Below, in pieces: positions 1 through 10,947 of a stretch of 64,000 bases of DNA. The translations under genes and the position numbers were made by a program. Below the pieces are notes generated by a model. It saw nothing but the letters and a program-made list of their open reading frames with translations, was not told the origin of the DNA and ran no database searches. How positions within the stretch are numbered: the first letter of the stretch is position 1; every line of letters begins with the position of its first letter. The DNA comes from Podospora comata (taxonomy: Eukaryota > Ascomycota > Sordariomycetes > Sordariales > Podosporaceae), in NCBI GenBank assembly GCA_017354895.1, contig CP071493.1, forward strand, positions 3,906,001 to 3,970,000, written 5' to 3'.

Positions 1-837
1 GCCACCGCTCGCAACCACCTCCTTTTCCGGCCCATGCTACCGGATTTGTACCCTGCCACACCGCCTGATGTGCTGTTGTCGGGTAATGTCTATGCTAATG
101 GTCAAGACATTGTCGACCTCCAGCCTCAGGTGCAGCACTTGGGGTGCTTTGCGGGTGGAATGTTTGCCTTGGGTGGGAAGCTCTTCCATGAACCCGCCCA
201 CGTCAAGATTGGCGAGCAGCTCGCTCGTGGGTGTGCCTGGGCGTATGAAGCGTTTCCTTCTGGGATCATGCCTGAGGTTTCAGAGATCATTCCCTGCCCT
301 GCTCCCTCTTCTGCGCCTTCATCGAAGGACGAAGAAGAGGAGTTTCCCCGGTGCGAGTGGGATGATGCAACCTATAAAGAAGCCAACACCGCCCCTGGCC
401 GGTATCCCAAGCCTTTCAGGGCTGTCCAGGACCCTTCGTATCTCCTCCGGCCTGAAGCGATCGAGTCTATCTTTATTGCTTACCGCATCACTGGCAAGAA
501 GGACTTGCTCGATATCGCCTGGCGCATGTTCACGGCTGTTCAAAAAGCGACCGAAACAAACGAGGCGTACACGGCTATTTCAGACGTCAATGTTGCCCCG
601 GGTGAAGAGCAGGCGGATGCTCATGGCCGGGGTGGGACGAGGTCAAGAACCAAGAACTCGATGGAGAGCTTTTGGATTGCCGAGACGCTGAAGTACTATT
701 ATCTTATCTTCTCTGAGCCGGACCTCATCAGTTTGGATGACTATGTTTTTAATACCGAGGCGCACCCGTTGAAGATTCCCAAGCCGGGTAAGGGGGCGGA
801 GGGGAAGGAGGGGTTGGATACGGAAAAGGAGGCATAA
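1..837 (+). CDS. GH47 alpha-1,2-mannosidase, C-terminal part (5' end outside window)
   Basis: This is the C-terminal part of a class I (GH47) alpha-mannosidase, which trims mannose from N-glycans in the ER/Golgi or acts in ER-associated degradation. The frame is already open at base 1, so the true start lies upstream; the ATG at 34 is internal. Family landmarks visible are LGCFAGGMFALG, then LRPEAIES, which carries a conserved active-site glutamate, then SMESFWIAETLKY, and near the end the NTEAHP segment whose Thr coordinates the catalytic calcium in this family. An acidic, serine-rich insertion lies between about residues 95 and 120. The protein ends in a charged glycine/lysine-rich tail with no retention signal. 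The family is clear, but which of the several fungal GH47 paralogues this is cannot be told from the fragment. Confidence 0.92.
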   Translation, partial: ATARNHLLFRPMLPDLYPATPPDVLLSGNVYANGQDIVDLQPQVQHLGCFAGGMFALGGKLFHEPAHVKIGEQLARGCAWAYEAFPSGIMPEVSEIIPCPAPSSAPSSKDEEEEFPRCEWDDATYKEANTAPGRYPKPFRAVQDPSYLLRPEAIESIFIAYRITGKKDLLDIAWRMFTAVQKATETNEAYTAISDVNVAPGEEQADAHGRGGTRSRTKNSMESFWIAETLKYYYLIFSEPDLISLDDYVFNTEAHPLKIPKPGKGAEGKEGLDTEKEA

Positions 838-1143
838 AAAAGGACAGGTGCACATGGGGTGGAAGGCAGAGCAGCATATACATCACGCATGAATAGAATT
901 TCATCTTTTAGAGTTCAACTCCACCACCGTTGATATCAAACGTCCCCGAAGCCGAAGCCGAAGCCCTTCAAAGGTACCACCCACCCCACACAGCTATGAC
1001 GCAGCACCGCAGCGTTCAAAAGTGGGGTCCCCGCTCACCGTCGCGGCAGTGCCTCGTTGGGTCGTCCCGCCCCTCCTTTCCAGAACCAAGCTCCCTTTTA
1101 TTACCACAAGAGCTCCAAAACCCCTGTCACAATCTTTCTCCAT
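838..1143. other. Intergenic: GH47 3' side and Maf gene 5' leader
   Basis: This 306-base gap holds the GH47 3' untranslated region and the promoter/leader of the next gene. Near 946-968 there is a small GAAGCC-type repeat. I see no other feature. An overlapping open frame from 930 is a shadow of the Maf frame. Confidence 0.5.
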
Positions 1144-2124
1144 ATGAACTTGACCCCTTTCCGACGACCTGCCACACTTCTCCTCTACCTCTCCCGTCAT
1201 TTCACCACCACCACAACCACCTGTTCCCTCAAACACCCACCACCACCACCAACCCCCCCTTTTCCAACCACCATCAACGCAATGGACCTCACTTCCCCAC
1301 CCCCCGAGGAACCCCCCTCCTACATCGCCGCCGCCCGCAGCCACGGCATCCCCCTCCGTCAATCAGCCCCCATCAAACCCGGCCCCTTGCCGCTTCAGCT
1401 CCCCATCCTCAACCACCTCCGCACCAAGCGCGTGATTTTAGCCTCTGCCTCCCCTCGTCGAAGAGCAATGCTCAACCAAATCGGACTCACAAACCTCGAA
1501 GTCTGGCCTTCAAACACCCCCGAGGACCTCGACAAGAAAACACACTCACCAGAGGAGTACGTCTCAGCCACCGCCCGAGCAAAATGCCACGCCGTCTACG
1601 AAGCCGTCCTCGCCGCCCAGGCCAAACCAGACGCCACCAAGGAACATTTGGAAGATCCAGCTGTTGTCATTGCAGCGGATACAATCATCGCCACCCGCGC
1701 AGGGCAGATATTGGAAAAGCCAAAAAGCGAACAAGATCATGTTCGGATGCTGACGCATCTGAGGGATGGGAGGTATCACCGGGTTTTGACGGGGGTTTGC
1801 GTCATGGCGCCAAAGGCGGATGCGAGTCATCCGGGGTATGAGATTAGGGGGCATGTGGAGGATACGAAGGTTTACTTCGCGAGGGAGGAGGACGGGTTGC
1901 CGGACGATGTTATTGAGAGTTATGTCAGGACGAGGGAGGGGGCAGATAAGGCGGGGGGGTATGCGCTGCAGGGAGTGGGGGGGATGGTGCTTGTGGAGAA
2001 GGTGGAGGGGAGTGTGGATAATGTGATTGGGTTGCCGGTTAGGAAGTGTCTGCAGTTGTGTGAGAGGGTTGTTTTTAGGCAGGGGGAGGAGGTGGAGGGG
2101 GAGGAGGAGGATGAGGAGGAGTGA
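1144..2124 (+). CDS. Maf/HAM1-type nucleoside triphosphate pyrophosphatase
   Basis: This is a Maf-family (septum-formation inhibitor) protein, predicted to hydrolyse non-canonical or methylated nucleoside triphosphates to monophosphates as a house-cleaning enzyme. The signature motif ASASPRRRAML is at about residue 100 (counted from the ATG at 1144), followed by AADTII and KPKSEQDHVRML, and by the GGYALQGVGG segment that closes the active site. The gene has no intron. Two ATG starts are possible: 1144 (326 aa), which adds an Arg/Thr-rich, non-acidic leader that could be a mitochondrial presequence, and 1282 (280 aa), which opens MDLTSPPPEEPPSY and is closer to the usual family length. The frame also continues upstream of 1144, but only without an ATG. 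The C-terminus is a glutamate-rich tail. The coding strand is C-rich in its first half and G-rich in its second. Confidence 0.88.
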   Translation: MNLTPFRRPATLLLYLSRHFTTTTTTCSLKHPPPPPTPPFPTTINAMDLTSPPPEEPPSYIAAARSHGIPLRQSAPIKPGPLPLQLPILNHLRTKRVILASASPRRRAMLNQIGLTNLEVWPSNTPEDLDKKTHSPEEYVSATARAKCHAVYEAVLAAQAKPDATKEHLEDPAVVIAADTIIATRAGQILEKPKSEQDHVRMLTHLRDGRYHRVLTGVCVMAPKADASHPGYEIRGHVEDTKVYFAREEDGLPDDVIESYVRTREGADKAGGYALQGVGGMVLVEKVEGSVDNVIGLPVRKCLQLCERVVFRQGEEVEGEEEDEEE

Positions 2125-3272
2125 GAGAGGGTGATGGGTTGGGAGGTATACTGAGCGGTTAGCTATGACAGCAGACTATGGCCTTCAGAGGTGGATGAAG
2201 AGGTGTGAGTAATCAATGGTTTTGGACCGTGATTGTTGTTTGAGTTTCTGAGTGATATCATGCTAGTTGAGGCTCAGCTCACATTTCCAATCGCTCCTTC
2301 CCGTTATAACCTGCAGTCTTAGTCGTTCCTTCCCATCCTAACTTCCAGTCAAGTGGCTCCTTCCTCACATCAGCACGCACCACATCGCTCCTTCCCCAAT
2401 AACAGTATATATATTTGCTCCCCACACACATCACTCAGCGGAGAACAGCAGCTCACTCTGATCGAATTCTCAAGTGGCAAGACTAGCTTGCTGAGGGGCA
2501 AGCCCCCCCCCCGCCAGGGTTGCTCTTAGCCCTGGAGAGCTTCTCTGTTAGGACCAGACTCCGTCTGATTCAAGATAAAACCAAAGGGTGTTTGTAAGGT
2601 GGTCACCACAATCAAAATGAAGTGTGGGTGAGAGGTGAGCTCTTTGCTTTTTCCGATGACATACCTCGATTTGATTTTTGGATGGAGATGGTCGAAATAA
2701 AACGAAGGTGGCCGTTTCTTTCCTGGGGTGGTCGTGATGAAATTCAGGGTCATCAGTATAAATAAACTGTTCGAGCGAGTGTTGATCGGTCCCTGTCCTG
2801 TGTTCTGTTCGGCCACCCAGACAAGGAAGGGGGGAGTATGTGAGAGGACTTGGTCATGCTGATGATCAACTCAAGGGGTCAAGAGAGGTTGACCTTCTTT
2901 TCTTCTGAAACCGCGCAAGAGTTGAGACTGGGAAAAACATATGAGACATGAATATCGATCAATTCTTCTGTCTGACTTTTGTTGTTTGATACCCAGGACA
3001 GACGTATCCAGACATGACCAAAACTCAACTTATCATCTCACCCCAAAAACAAACCAAATAACAGCATTTTCAACCCTATACAAGTAAGGCTGGGGTATCC
3101 CGAATTCTCTGCAAAAACTCTCATCATGCAAAATATCACATCATTCTCCATGAAAGACAAAAGAAGAAAACAAAATAACAAATAAAAAAATAAGAAAAAT
3201 CAAAAGAAATCAACACCTCCCCTCCAAATCACCATCTATTTTCACACACTCCCCCTCCCCCCCCCCTCCTCC
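2125..3272. other. Intergenic region between convergent Maf and phospholipase B genes
   Basis: The two flanking genes converge here. Between 2290 and 2400 a short motif close to CGCTCCTTCC recurs four times at roughly 25-35 base spacing, followed by a TATATATAT stretch at 2407-2415. A C-run lies near 2504 and another in the phospholipase 3' region near 3250. No open frame with credible coding character was found. Confidence 0.4.
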
Positions 3273-5318
3273 CTAAAGCATCGTCACCACCACCCCTAAC
3301 AACCCAACCACCAGCCCCATCCCAGTCCCCATTACCACCGCCCTCCCAGCAGCAGCACTATCCTTGGTAGAAGCATCCCCAACCCTAAAACCCGGCTCAT
3401 ACTCCCCCTCCACAGCCTTGGTATCCAACCTCCCATCCCAGCAATACCTCTCAAAACACCTCCCACACTCCCCCGGCACCCCCGTCCCCGTCCTCGCCAA
3501 ACTCCTACTCAACACCGCGCACGCCACACACTTGTTCCACTCCCCATCCAGCGTCCCGTTCCCCTGCGTGGCAGCATTATACCCATTAGTGATGATCTCA
3601 TTCCTCTGACTCTCGGGGTAACTACTCGTAAAAGTCGAGACGTTCGAATTGGCGCTATAAGGAGCATTAGGGATGTAAACCAGCAACGGGGGCACCTTTT
3701 GCCCAGCCTCCAAAGTGAAATTATTGACGTCACACCCGAAAAACGTGGGCCGGTTGTTAAGCCCGAGGTTAATAAACGTGTTTTGGTCGGGGACGGGAGG
3801 GAACAGCGTGCCGTTGGCGATGGCGCCTTGGGAGCGGTCCCAACTGGCGCGGAGGGCGGTGCCATTCGGCCAGTTGTGCGTTGTGTCTGCCGAGCTGTCT
3901 ACCGCAAAAATGACATCGACGTGGCGGAAGGGTTGGATGAGGGGGTGGAGGGGGATGTTTTGGAGGTCTAACCCTCCATCGACGAGATCAAGCTCGATTT
4001 TTTGCGCGCTCGGGTTGGTGGCGTTGTTCCAGCCAAGGAATGGGTTGGGTTCGTACTGCGCAATGTCGTTTTCGTTGCTGTCTAGGATGTTGAGGGTTGC
4101 GTTTGCCGCGTTGAGGAGGAAGGTAGGGACGCCTTCGACCGAGGAAATGTTTTGGAGCATGAAGGCGTTGAAGAGGCTGGAGGAGGTGCCGTAGATGTAG
4201 GACACGGAATCAAACCCCTTGACGCACTTTCCGCTGGAGGGGATGACGCCCTGGGAGAAGTTGGAGCCGAGGTACTCCATGGGAACAAAACCGTACGTGG
4301 TGGGATCGTAGGAGCCCATTTCGTAAGGGTTGAACTCGTAGACCGTGGCGTTGAGGGAGATGATCCTCTCCCCCGGGTAGCGGCCGTTGGCTACGAGGAT
4401 GGGGAAGGGGGTGCGGGCGGCGGAGAACTCATCGTCTAGGGCGATGGAGGAGAAGGTGTAGGCCGGCCCGCCGTCTTCGGCGTCGATGAGTTGATAACCC
4501 AGGGCACGGCCCCAGCTGGGGGGAATAGGGGGTTAGTATCGTGCTTGGGCATGTATGTAAACAAAAGAAACTTACTAATCCGTGATGGAAGTCTCGAACC
4601 CAGCATCCGCCTTCGCAGCAACCTGCCTAGCCACCCTAGACCAGTACCTGGTAGTATCAAAAATCCCAGGCAAGTTCGGCCCAATAAAGATACTCCTATC
4701 AAACTTCCAAATACTGCTCCCCTCCCTCCCGTTCCTCAACGTCTCAACCGTGCTAAAGTTGTTGGTGTAAATGCTCGACACCAACCAACCACCACCAGAC
4801 AAACCAGCCAAATAAGTACTGCTCTGCAGCAGCCCCCCAATCTGTCCCTCCCCAGTCGCACCCGTGGTCCTGCTGTCGGCAGCAGCGACGAACCCGGCCC
4901 CATTCATCAACGCCCTGTAACCACCCCCCGAAACGGCAATCCCAACATTGGGAAGATCCTTCACATCCGGAGCCACACGGTTGATGTAAGCCTCGGCATC
5001 GAACCCTTCCAGATTGGCCCTCTTCAAGAAGTCAATCATGGGTTTCACCGTCTCCTTCCTTCGCTTCCCGAGCCAGTCCTCCTCCTGCTTGGAGATGCCA
5101 TCGGCAAGACGGACAGTGGGTTTGTTTCTGGGACAGTTGACTTCCTGGGGCGCATAGCCGCCACTGGGCGCGTTGGGACGCGCGCGAGGGCTGAGGATTA
5201 AATCATGGTTGGGTTGGGAGAGCTGGACAGCTGGGACTGGGATGGGTTCGGCGGAGGCAAGGTTGGCGGTGGTGAGGAGGAGAGCAGCGAGGGTGGTGGA
5301 GTAATCTAGAATATGCAT
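3273..5318 (-). CDS. Lysophospholipase / phospholipase B, secreted or GPI-anchored
   Basis: This is a fungal phospholipase B, which removes acyl chains from phospholipids and lysophospholipids outside the plasma membrane. The model has two exons: 5318-4576 and 4515-3273 (661 aa). The intron 4575-4516 has a GTAAGT donor, an ACTAAC branch site and a CCCAG acceptor, and joining restores the family motif [12 protein letters not shown]. Residues 1-23 form a signal peptide. SGGGYR (130-135) supplies the catalytic Arg, and GLSGGGW (172-178) supplies the nucleophile Ser174 of the GxSGxG motif. Many Asn-X-Ser/Thr sites are present. The C-terminus has an Ala/Gly small-residue region followed by about 18 hydrophobic residues, as expected for a GPI-anchor signal. 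The length is normal for the family. Confidence 0.95.
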
Positions 5319-7309
5319 ATTGTTTATGCTTTGATGTTGATGTTGTTGCTAATCATGAGAACGGTAGGTAGGTGGGTGAGCTGTGCTATGTTATTGATAT
5401 CGAATAAGCGTGTAAGGCGCACGACAACCAAAAGGAAAAGTAGAGGAACCAAAGTTCCCACGAATGTGAGAAATAAAAATGAAGCAAAGCAATCAATTTG
5501 CTAAGCCGGAAAAGCAACAAACAACAAAAAGCTGTATAAAAAAAGATAAAAAAAAAAAAGCGAGACCCAAGGGGGCGGTAGCGGCGAGGGATGTGTAAAG
5601 TATTATAAGTTTCAAAGAAAGGGAGCTCGTCCCTGGAAATAACGTGGGCTAGGTTTATGTGGTGGCTATGGCACTCACGCGAGCGGGTAGATCGGGGAAT
5701 GAATGGAGAATGGAAGGGGAGCACGGGCAACCGTTGGCAAAGAGCCCACCGGCGGGTTAATTCTTTTTTCAAGGGATCAATCATCTCTGCCCAGCGAGTA
5801 CCAAGAAACACCCAAGAAACACCAAGACTGCTCGTTGCTCACGTTGGCTGTCTGTCTCGGCCGGGTGGCACTGAGAGTTGGGATGGTTTTGGTGTCAATT
5901 GTCAGCATCAAGACCGGATGACGCCGCCCCTTTCGCAAGTTCTGCCATATCATGCATGATGTCCATCGATTGGGAAAAATAAATCAAATGAGGCTGCTCA
6001 GCCCCTCGCTGCCGAGGCCGATTTGGGGACGGGAGCTGCAGGAAATCTAATCACAGCCAGGAGGGAGGGGTGGGAGGGAGGCTCTTACACACCCTGATTT
6101 GCAAGCTGCATTCCCCCTTTCAGGTCACGGTGGCATCGTTTCAAGTTTCATGCAACCACGGGCTTGACCTGCCGAGCCCGCCCAACCAAACCAATCCTCA
6201 ACCAACATTTGTCGACTTCTTAACAAACGTCAACTGGCAAGTGTTCTCCATGACCTACCGGATGACGGTTTTGACAGAACAGCCCGAGCGGGAAGCACAA
6301 GCACCCGTCATTAGTTTCCAAAAATTCCCAGCGCTAAACGGGCAGTTTGGAACCATCCCAATGAATACCGGCATGTGGCACTCCACCAACCACCAGCCTT
6401 CTCAGCGGGGTCCGGAAGGGCTGGAGGGCAATTACGAGTCTCCCCTTCTTGGCATCAAGCCACCCGCTCCCCACAGTTACAGTGGGTACAGGTATGCCAC
6501 ACTCGGTTCACTTCACGTCATCATCATCGTATTCTTTTACTGGGAATTATCCGCTACATGCTCGATATTCGGATTCCGCTAATTGTCCGATAGGAATCTA
6601 CAGTCATGTATAATAGTGGACTCTTCCAGAGAAAAGTTTACAGACACTCGGGAGCCGATCTACCCGCTCTTCGGCACCCTCGGCCACCTCACCATCTTCC
6701 CTGCCGTGGAATCAACCGGCTGGCCAACCACCGGGTCGGTGACCTGTCTCAGTTCCACCACTCCAACAGCTTACACATGTGTTTGTTTGCTCTGTTCAAA
6801 TGCTGTTTGGGATTTCGTTCGCCATGTTTGATATCTCTCCTGCCGTGAAAGGCAAGGCAGACTTCTTCCCATATGCTCATAAGCTTTACCTGAGCCTGCT
6901 GTGTACGCAATACGCGGAACTCTCCAATGGGCCTGCATCCTCGAACTGGAAGGACGTTTGTTTACCCACGAGATACTCAGATCCAGTGCGGATAAATCAT
7001 AACCCTTGGGTATCAAGGTGTTCCCGTCGATGCTATCCGCGTAATATCAGATCGAGGCATATCTCCCCCCGCCATCCAATCTCACCTCAAGACCTTCCAC
7101 GTTGTCAGTGAAACAATCTTTGACAGAGGGAGGCAGCCCGTCGATCGGCCCTGACCCCCGACCCGACCCGACCCCCGACCAGCATCAGATCATCTCCTGC
7201 ACATCTATCCACGCTAACGCGAGCATCAAACAACCGACAGACCTCGATATTCATTACAGATCCAACCTAGAAACTCCCTATACCCCAGGTTTATTACTAC
7301 TACAACAGC

Positions 7310-7388
<79 letters not shown>

Positions 7389-7566
7389 CACAAAAATCCG
7401 CAACCCGTGGTACCTTTGCTTTGGAACCCTTTGTACCCCCAGGAGTCGGAACCCTTCTGAAACTGTCTGGCTTGTAAACTGTTATGACCGCTTTCTATTT
7501 TTTCTTTTCTACAGGTCAACTAAATCCCCCAATGTGGTATTGTATATCCAACCGCAGTCAGCCAAC
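5319..7566. other. Long upstream region of phospholipase B; contains CAA microsatellite
   Basis: This stretch of 2.2 kb lies between the phospholipase B start and the HIS4 stop, both on the minus strand. Several open frames of 60-170 codons occur (for example 6070-6582 on plus), but none shows family motifs, a consistent start or splice structure. An A/T-rich block with poly-A runs lies at 5520-5562. The clearest feature is the CAA repeat listed separately. I see no RNA gene. Confidence 0.4.
7309..7386 (+). repeat. Perfect (CAA)26 microsatellite
   Basis: There are twenty-six uninterrupted CAA units, preceded by one CAACAG variant. The repeat lies about 180 bases downstream of the HIS4 stop codon. 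It is read as polyglutamine in one plus-strand frame and polyvaline in one minus-strand frame, but no supported gene covers it. Confidence 0.97.
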
Positions 7567-10230
7567 TCAAGCCTTGTTCATATGCTCCAACCGAATCTCC
7601 ACCGCCCGTCTGTGAGCCTCCAGCTCCTCAACCTTAGCCAACTGCATCACCGCCCCTCCCACATTCCTCAGCCCCTCAGCCGTCAGGTTAGAGCTGGTAA
7701 TGTGCTTGACAAACGAGGCGAGATTCACGCCAGAGTATTGCTTGGCGAAGCCATAAGTAGCTACGCAAATCCAAAATCAGTATCAATTCCTGTTTGTATC
7801 AAACCAGGGCAGTAAAAACTTACGCAAAGAGTGGTTAACACCAGCCGAGTAATCACCCACGCTCTCAGGCGTCCACTCCCCAATAAACACACTCCCCGCA
7901 TTCATCACCTTCTCCACCGCCTTCTCCGCGTCCTTGATCTGAAGAATCAAGTGCTCAGGTGCATACCTGTTGCTGATCTCCATCGCCTCCTCCACAGTCT
8001 TGACCTTGACAGTCAGCGAGTGAGCAATAGACTCCCGGACAATGTCCACACGCGGGAGGGCCATGGCCTGGTTGTGAACCTCATCTTCAATAGCAGCGAG
8101 CTGGGCATCAGTCAGGTCAATAGCAATGAGAATGACCTGGCTGTCGACGCCGTGCTCAGCTTGGGACAAGAGATCAGAGGCGACAAATGCTGGGTTGGCG
8201 TCCTTGTCGGCAACAACCAAGACCTCGGAAGGACCGGCGGGCATGTCAATACCGACGCCGGCGTTGGTGTCATTGCTGACGTACATCTTGGCCGCCGTGA
8301 CGAACTGGTTACCAGGGCCGAGAATCTTGTCAACCTTGGTCACGCTCTCAGTGCCATAAGCCATGGCAGCAACAGCCTGGGCACCACCAGCGAGGACAAT
8401 AGACTCAGCGCCAACTTTGTGGGCGACGTAAACAATCTCAGGGGTAATGCTGCCGTCGGAGCGAGGCGGCGAGGCAATGACAATCTTCTGGCAGCCGGCT
8501 ACCATAGCCGGTACACCAAGCATGAGCGCGGTGCTGGGCAGAACGGCGGTACCACCGGGCACGTAAAGACCAACGGCTTCGATAGGGCGAGAGAAACGGC
8601 TGCAGACAACGCCGGGCATGGTCTCGACCTGCAACGGCTTCTCGTCTTTTTGAGCGGCGTGGAACTTCTTGATGTTCTCGAATGACACGTCGATGGCCCT
8701 GATGGTCTCCGCGGGAAGCTGCATCATGGACTCGGGGAACGGCGCCTTGAGTACTGGAGAGGTCAAAGATGTCGCCCTTTCGAACTTGTGAGTGTATGAG
8801 AGAAGTGCCTTGTCGCCATTCTTCCGTACGTCATCGATGATTGGCACAATAATCTTCATGATGGCGTCGGCCGATTTTTGTGATGGTCTCTTTAGGGCCG
8901 CATCGAGCTCTTGTGTGGTGACTTCACCCGCATCGAGAACCTTCATCAGAATCCTCTCGTCCTTCTTGGGCTCCTCCTTTACTGGCGCTGGTGCTGGTGG
9001 CGCCGCTCCGTTGGTCTCTGTCTTGATGCCCTCCTTTTCAGCCCACCTGCCCTTGGCATCGCCCTGTCTCCTCTTGACCTTGAAGCTCTTGGCATCGAGG
9101 CTCTTTTCAACGTCAGCAAGAGACACACCAGCGGCAACAACTCTCGCCATGGCAAAGTAGATGAGATCCGCGGCCTCGAAAGCAACCTCCTCGGCGGTTT
9201 TGGCATCGCAAAGCTCCTCAGCCTCCTCCATGATCTTCGCCCTCAACAGCTTCTCATCAGAGAAGAGACGAGCAGTGTATGAGCCTTGTGGCGCAGACCG
9301 CTTCCTTGAGACAAGAGTCTGCTCCAGCTTCTTGATACCCTTCAGATCGCCAAAGCAGCCAGACTGCTCCAAGTGACAGAACCGCCCCTTTTGCCGCACC
9401 ACAAACTTGAGCGCATCATTGTCGCAATCCAGAGATATCCGCACAAGCTCCTGAGTGTCCCCAGAAGAAGCACCCTTGTACCACAACCCACGCTTCCGGC
9501 TCTGGTAAACACCAGTCTGTGTTCTGAGAGCCTCACCAACACTCTCCTCGCTGCTGTACACCAAGCCAAGAGCAGTGTCATGCTCATCAACCACCACGGT
9601 AGGAATCAAGCCATCGGCACGGTCTGACTTCCACGAAGCAGCAAGAATCTTGGGAACAGCAAGCTTTCCGGCCTGCTCCTTGCTGGTTACATCAGTCGAG
9701 GGAAGAATAGGAATAGCGCCAACCTGTGCCGCAACACCAATGAACTTTTCGAGGTCAGCACCAGCGACAGGCTTGACAAAGAAAGAAGCGATTTTCTTCG
9801 CCTTAGCCTCCTCGACAAACCGCGCAGTCTCGGCAGCGGTGATATCAAAGTCGGAAACGAGAAGGCCGTGCTCAGTGGCAGAAGCCAATTGCGCCGGGTT
9901 GGCGCCAGACACAACAGGGGCTACTCGGGAGCCAAACTCGGCGAAATCGGGAAGCTGTTCAGGGCGAACAAACACCTTGCGAGCGCCAGCGTCGATAAGA
10001 GAAACGACATCATCGCGGGACTCGAGCTGTGTCACGTCGAAAAAGGGCTGGAATTCGGTGTTGTGGCGGCCGAGGAAACGGAAAATCTTCTCATATGTCT
10101 GCGGCTTCACGGTAAAGAAGACAGTTCCCAGACATGAGACTTCCTCGCGGTTGAGCCCCTCCTTCTCTCCTCCGAGCCCCGGCGGGACATTGACGCTGAT
10201 GAGGAACGGCAGAGGAAGCGTCGACTCCAT
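7567..10230 (-). CDS. HIS4: Trifunctional histidine biosynthesis protein (HisI-HisE-HisD fusion)
   Basis: This is the fungal fusion enzyme for histidine steps 2, 3 and 10 (called his-3 in Neurospora). The exons are 10230-7824 and 7760-7567 (866 aa). The intron 7823-7761 starts GTAAGT, and splicing restores GVNHSLPTYGFAK near the dehydrogenase C-terminus. The order of domains is an N-terminal region of about 210 residues, then phosphoribosyl-AMP cyclohydrolase (around 225-300, with the DCDND and FCHLEQSGCF metal-binding segment), then phosphoribosyl-ATP pyrophosphohydrolase (about 305-390, with the MEEAEEL signature), then histidinol dehydrogenase (about 425-860, with GLYVPGG, GPSEV and AEHGVDSQ). 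A proline/alanine-rich linker near 405-420 separates the last two. A TGACTC element lies 115 bases upstream of the start, as expected for general amino acid control. Confidence 0.97.
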
Positions 10231-10947
10231 TTTTTGGGATTGGTTGTCAGTGTGACGACTACACTATAGGGTGTATGCTGTCGTTATGATGTATGAGAGT
10301 AAGCACAGTGAGAGCCCTCTTTTAAGTGAGCGTGAGGCAAAGTATGACTCTAAAATTGATGCATTATCAAATCGCCAGTTCCCGACCCGCTCCTGCATCG
10401 GATCCAGTCCCAAGGCATGATTTATGGTGGGGTAAAACCATCCACCTCTTCCCACTGCCACCCCTCCATTACGTAGTGGCCAATTACTTTTTTTTTCTGA
10501 GGGTGGGGCAACGGTTGCAACCCCAGAATTAAGCTATGGTCTGTGCTGAAGATTTCCGGATCATTCCAGCCTCCGATTTCACTTGAAGTCTGGGTGGGGC
10601 CAGGGTTGTTCTTGGCCGTCTGTTGGGTGAACCGCATTGAGCAGCTGCAAGCTGTCGCGACGAGTCGCGATTCCATTGAGCTGCCGGGAAGCTCTCTCTT
10701 TGACAACACAACTATTTACCGCCAGTTGCTGTCGCGGACAACTCTCCCAGAAATATCACGACTTCAACGACCCGCGCGCATCAATTATCCATCTACAGCT
10801 ACGCGCTCTCCATCCATCTTACCAGGAACTATCACCAATCTCGAAGTCGAACCAACCGACCCAACTCACTTACCATCAATCCCAAGAATATCAACCCCTC
10901 CGTAACTCAACCCGAATCCCACACACAAGTCGCCCATCCCCCTCAAC
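10231..10947. other. Divergent promoter region HIS4 / TAF9
   Basis: The two genes are transcribed away from each other from this 717-base interval. It carries the TGACTC core listed separately on the HIS4 side and a C/A-rich, pyrimidine-rich leader on the TAF9 side (10850-10947). No separate gene is visible. Confidence 0.6.
10345..10350 (+). promoter_or_regulatory. Candidate CPC1/Gcn4 binding core (TGACTC)
   Basis: TGACTC lies about 115 bases upstream of the HIS4 start codon. It is the core of the sequence bound by Gcn4/CPC1, which activates amino acid biosynthesis genes in fungi. Only the six-base core matches (the next base is T rather than A), so the call rests on position and on knowledge of how HIS4 is regulated. 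Confidence 0.45.

Noticed and set aside
7102-7815. Plus-strand frame with a long glutamine run
   Set aside because: The glutamines come only from the CAA microsatellite; the frame overlaps the HIS4 3' end and has no other coding character.
7831-8685. Plus-strand open frame of 284 codons opposite HIS4
   Set aside because: It lies antisense to the histidinol dehydrogenase domain, has no motif, and its openness follows from the codon use of HIS4.
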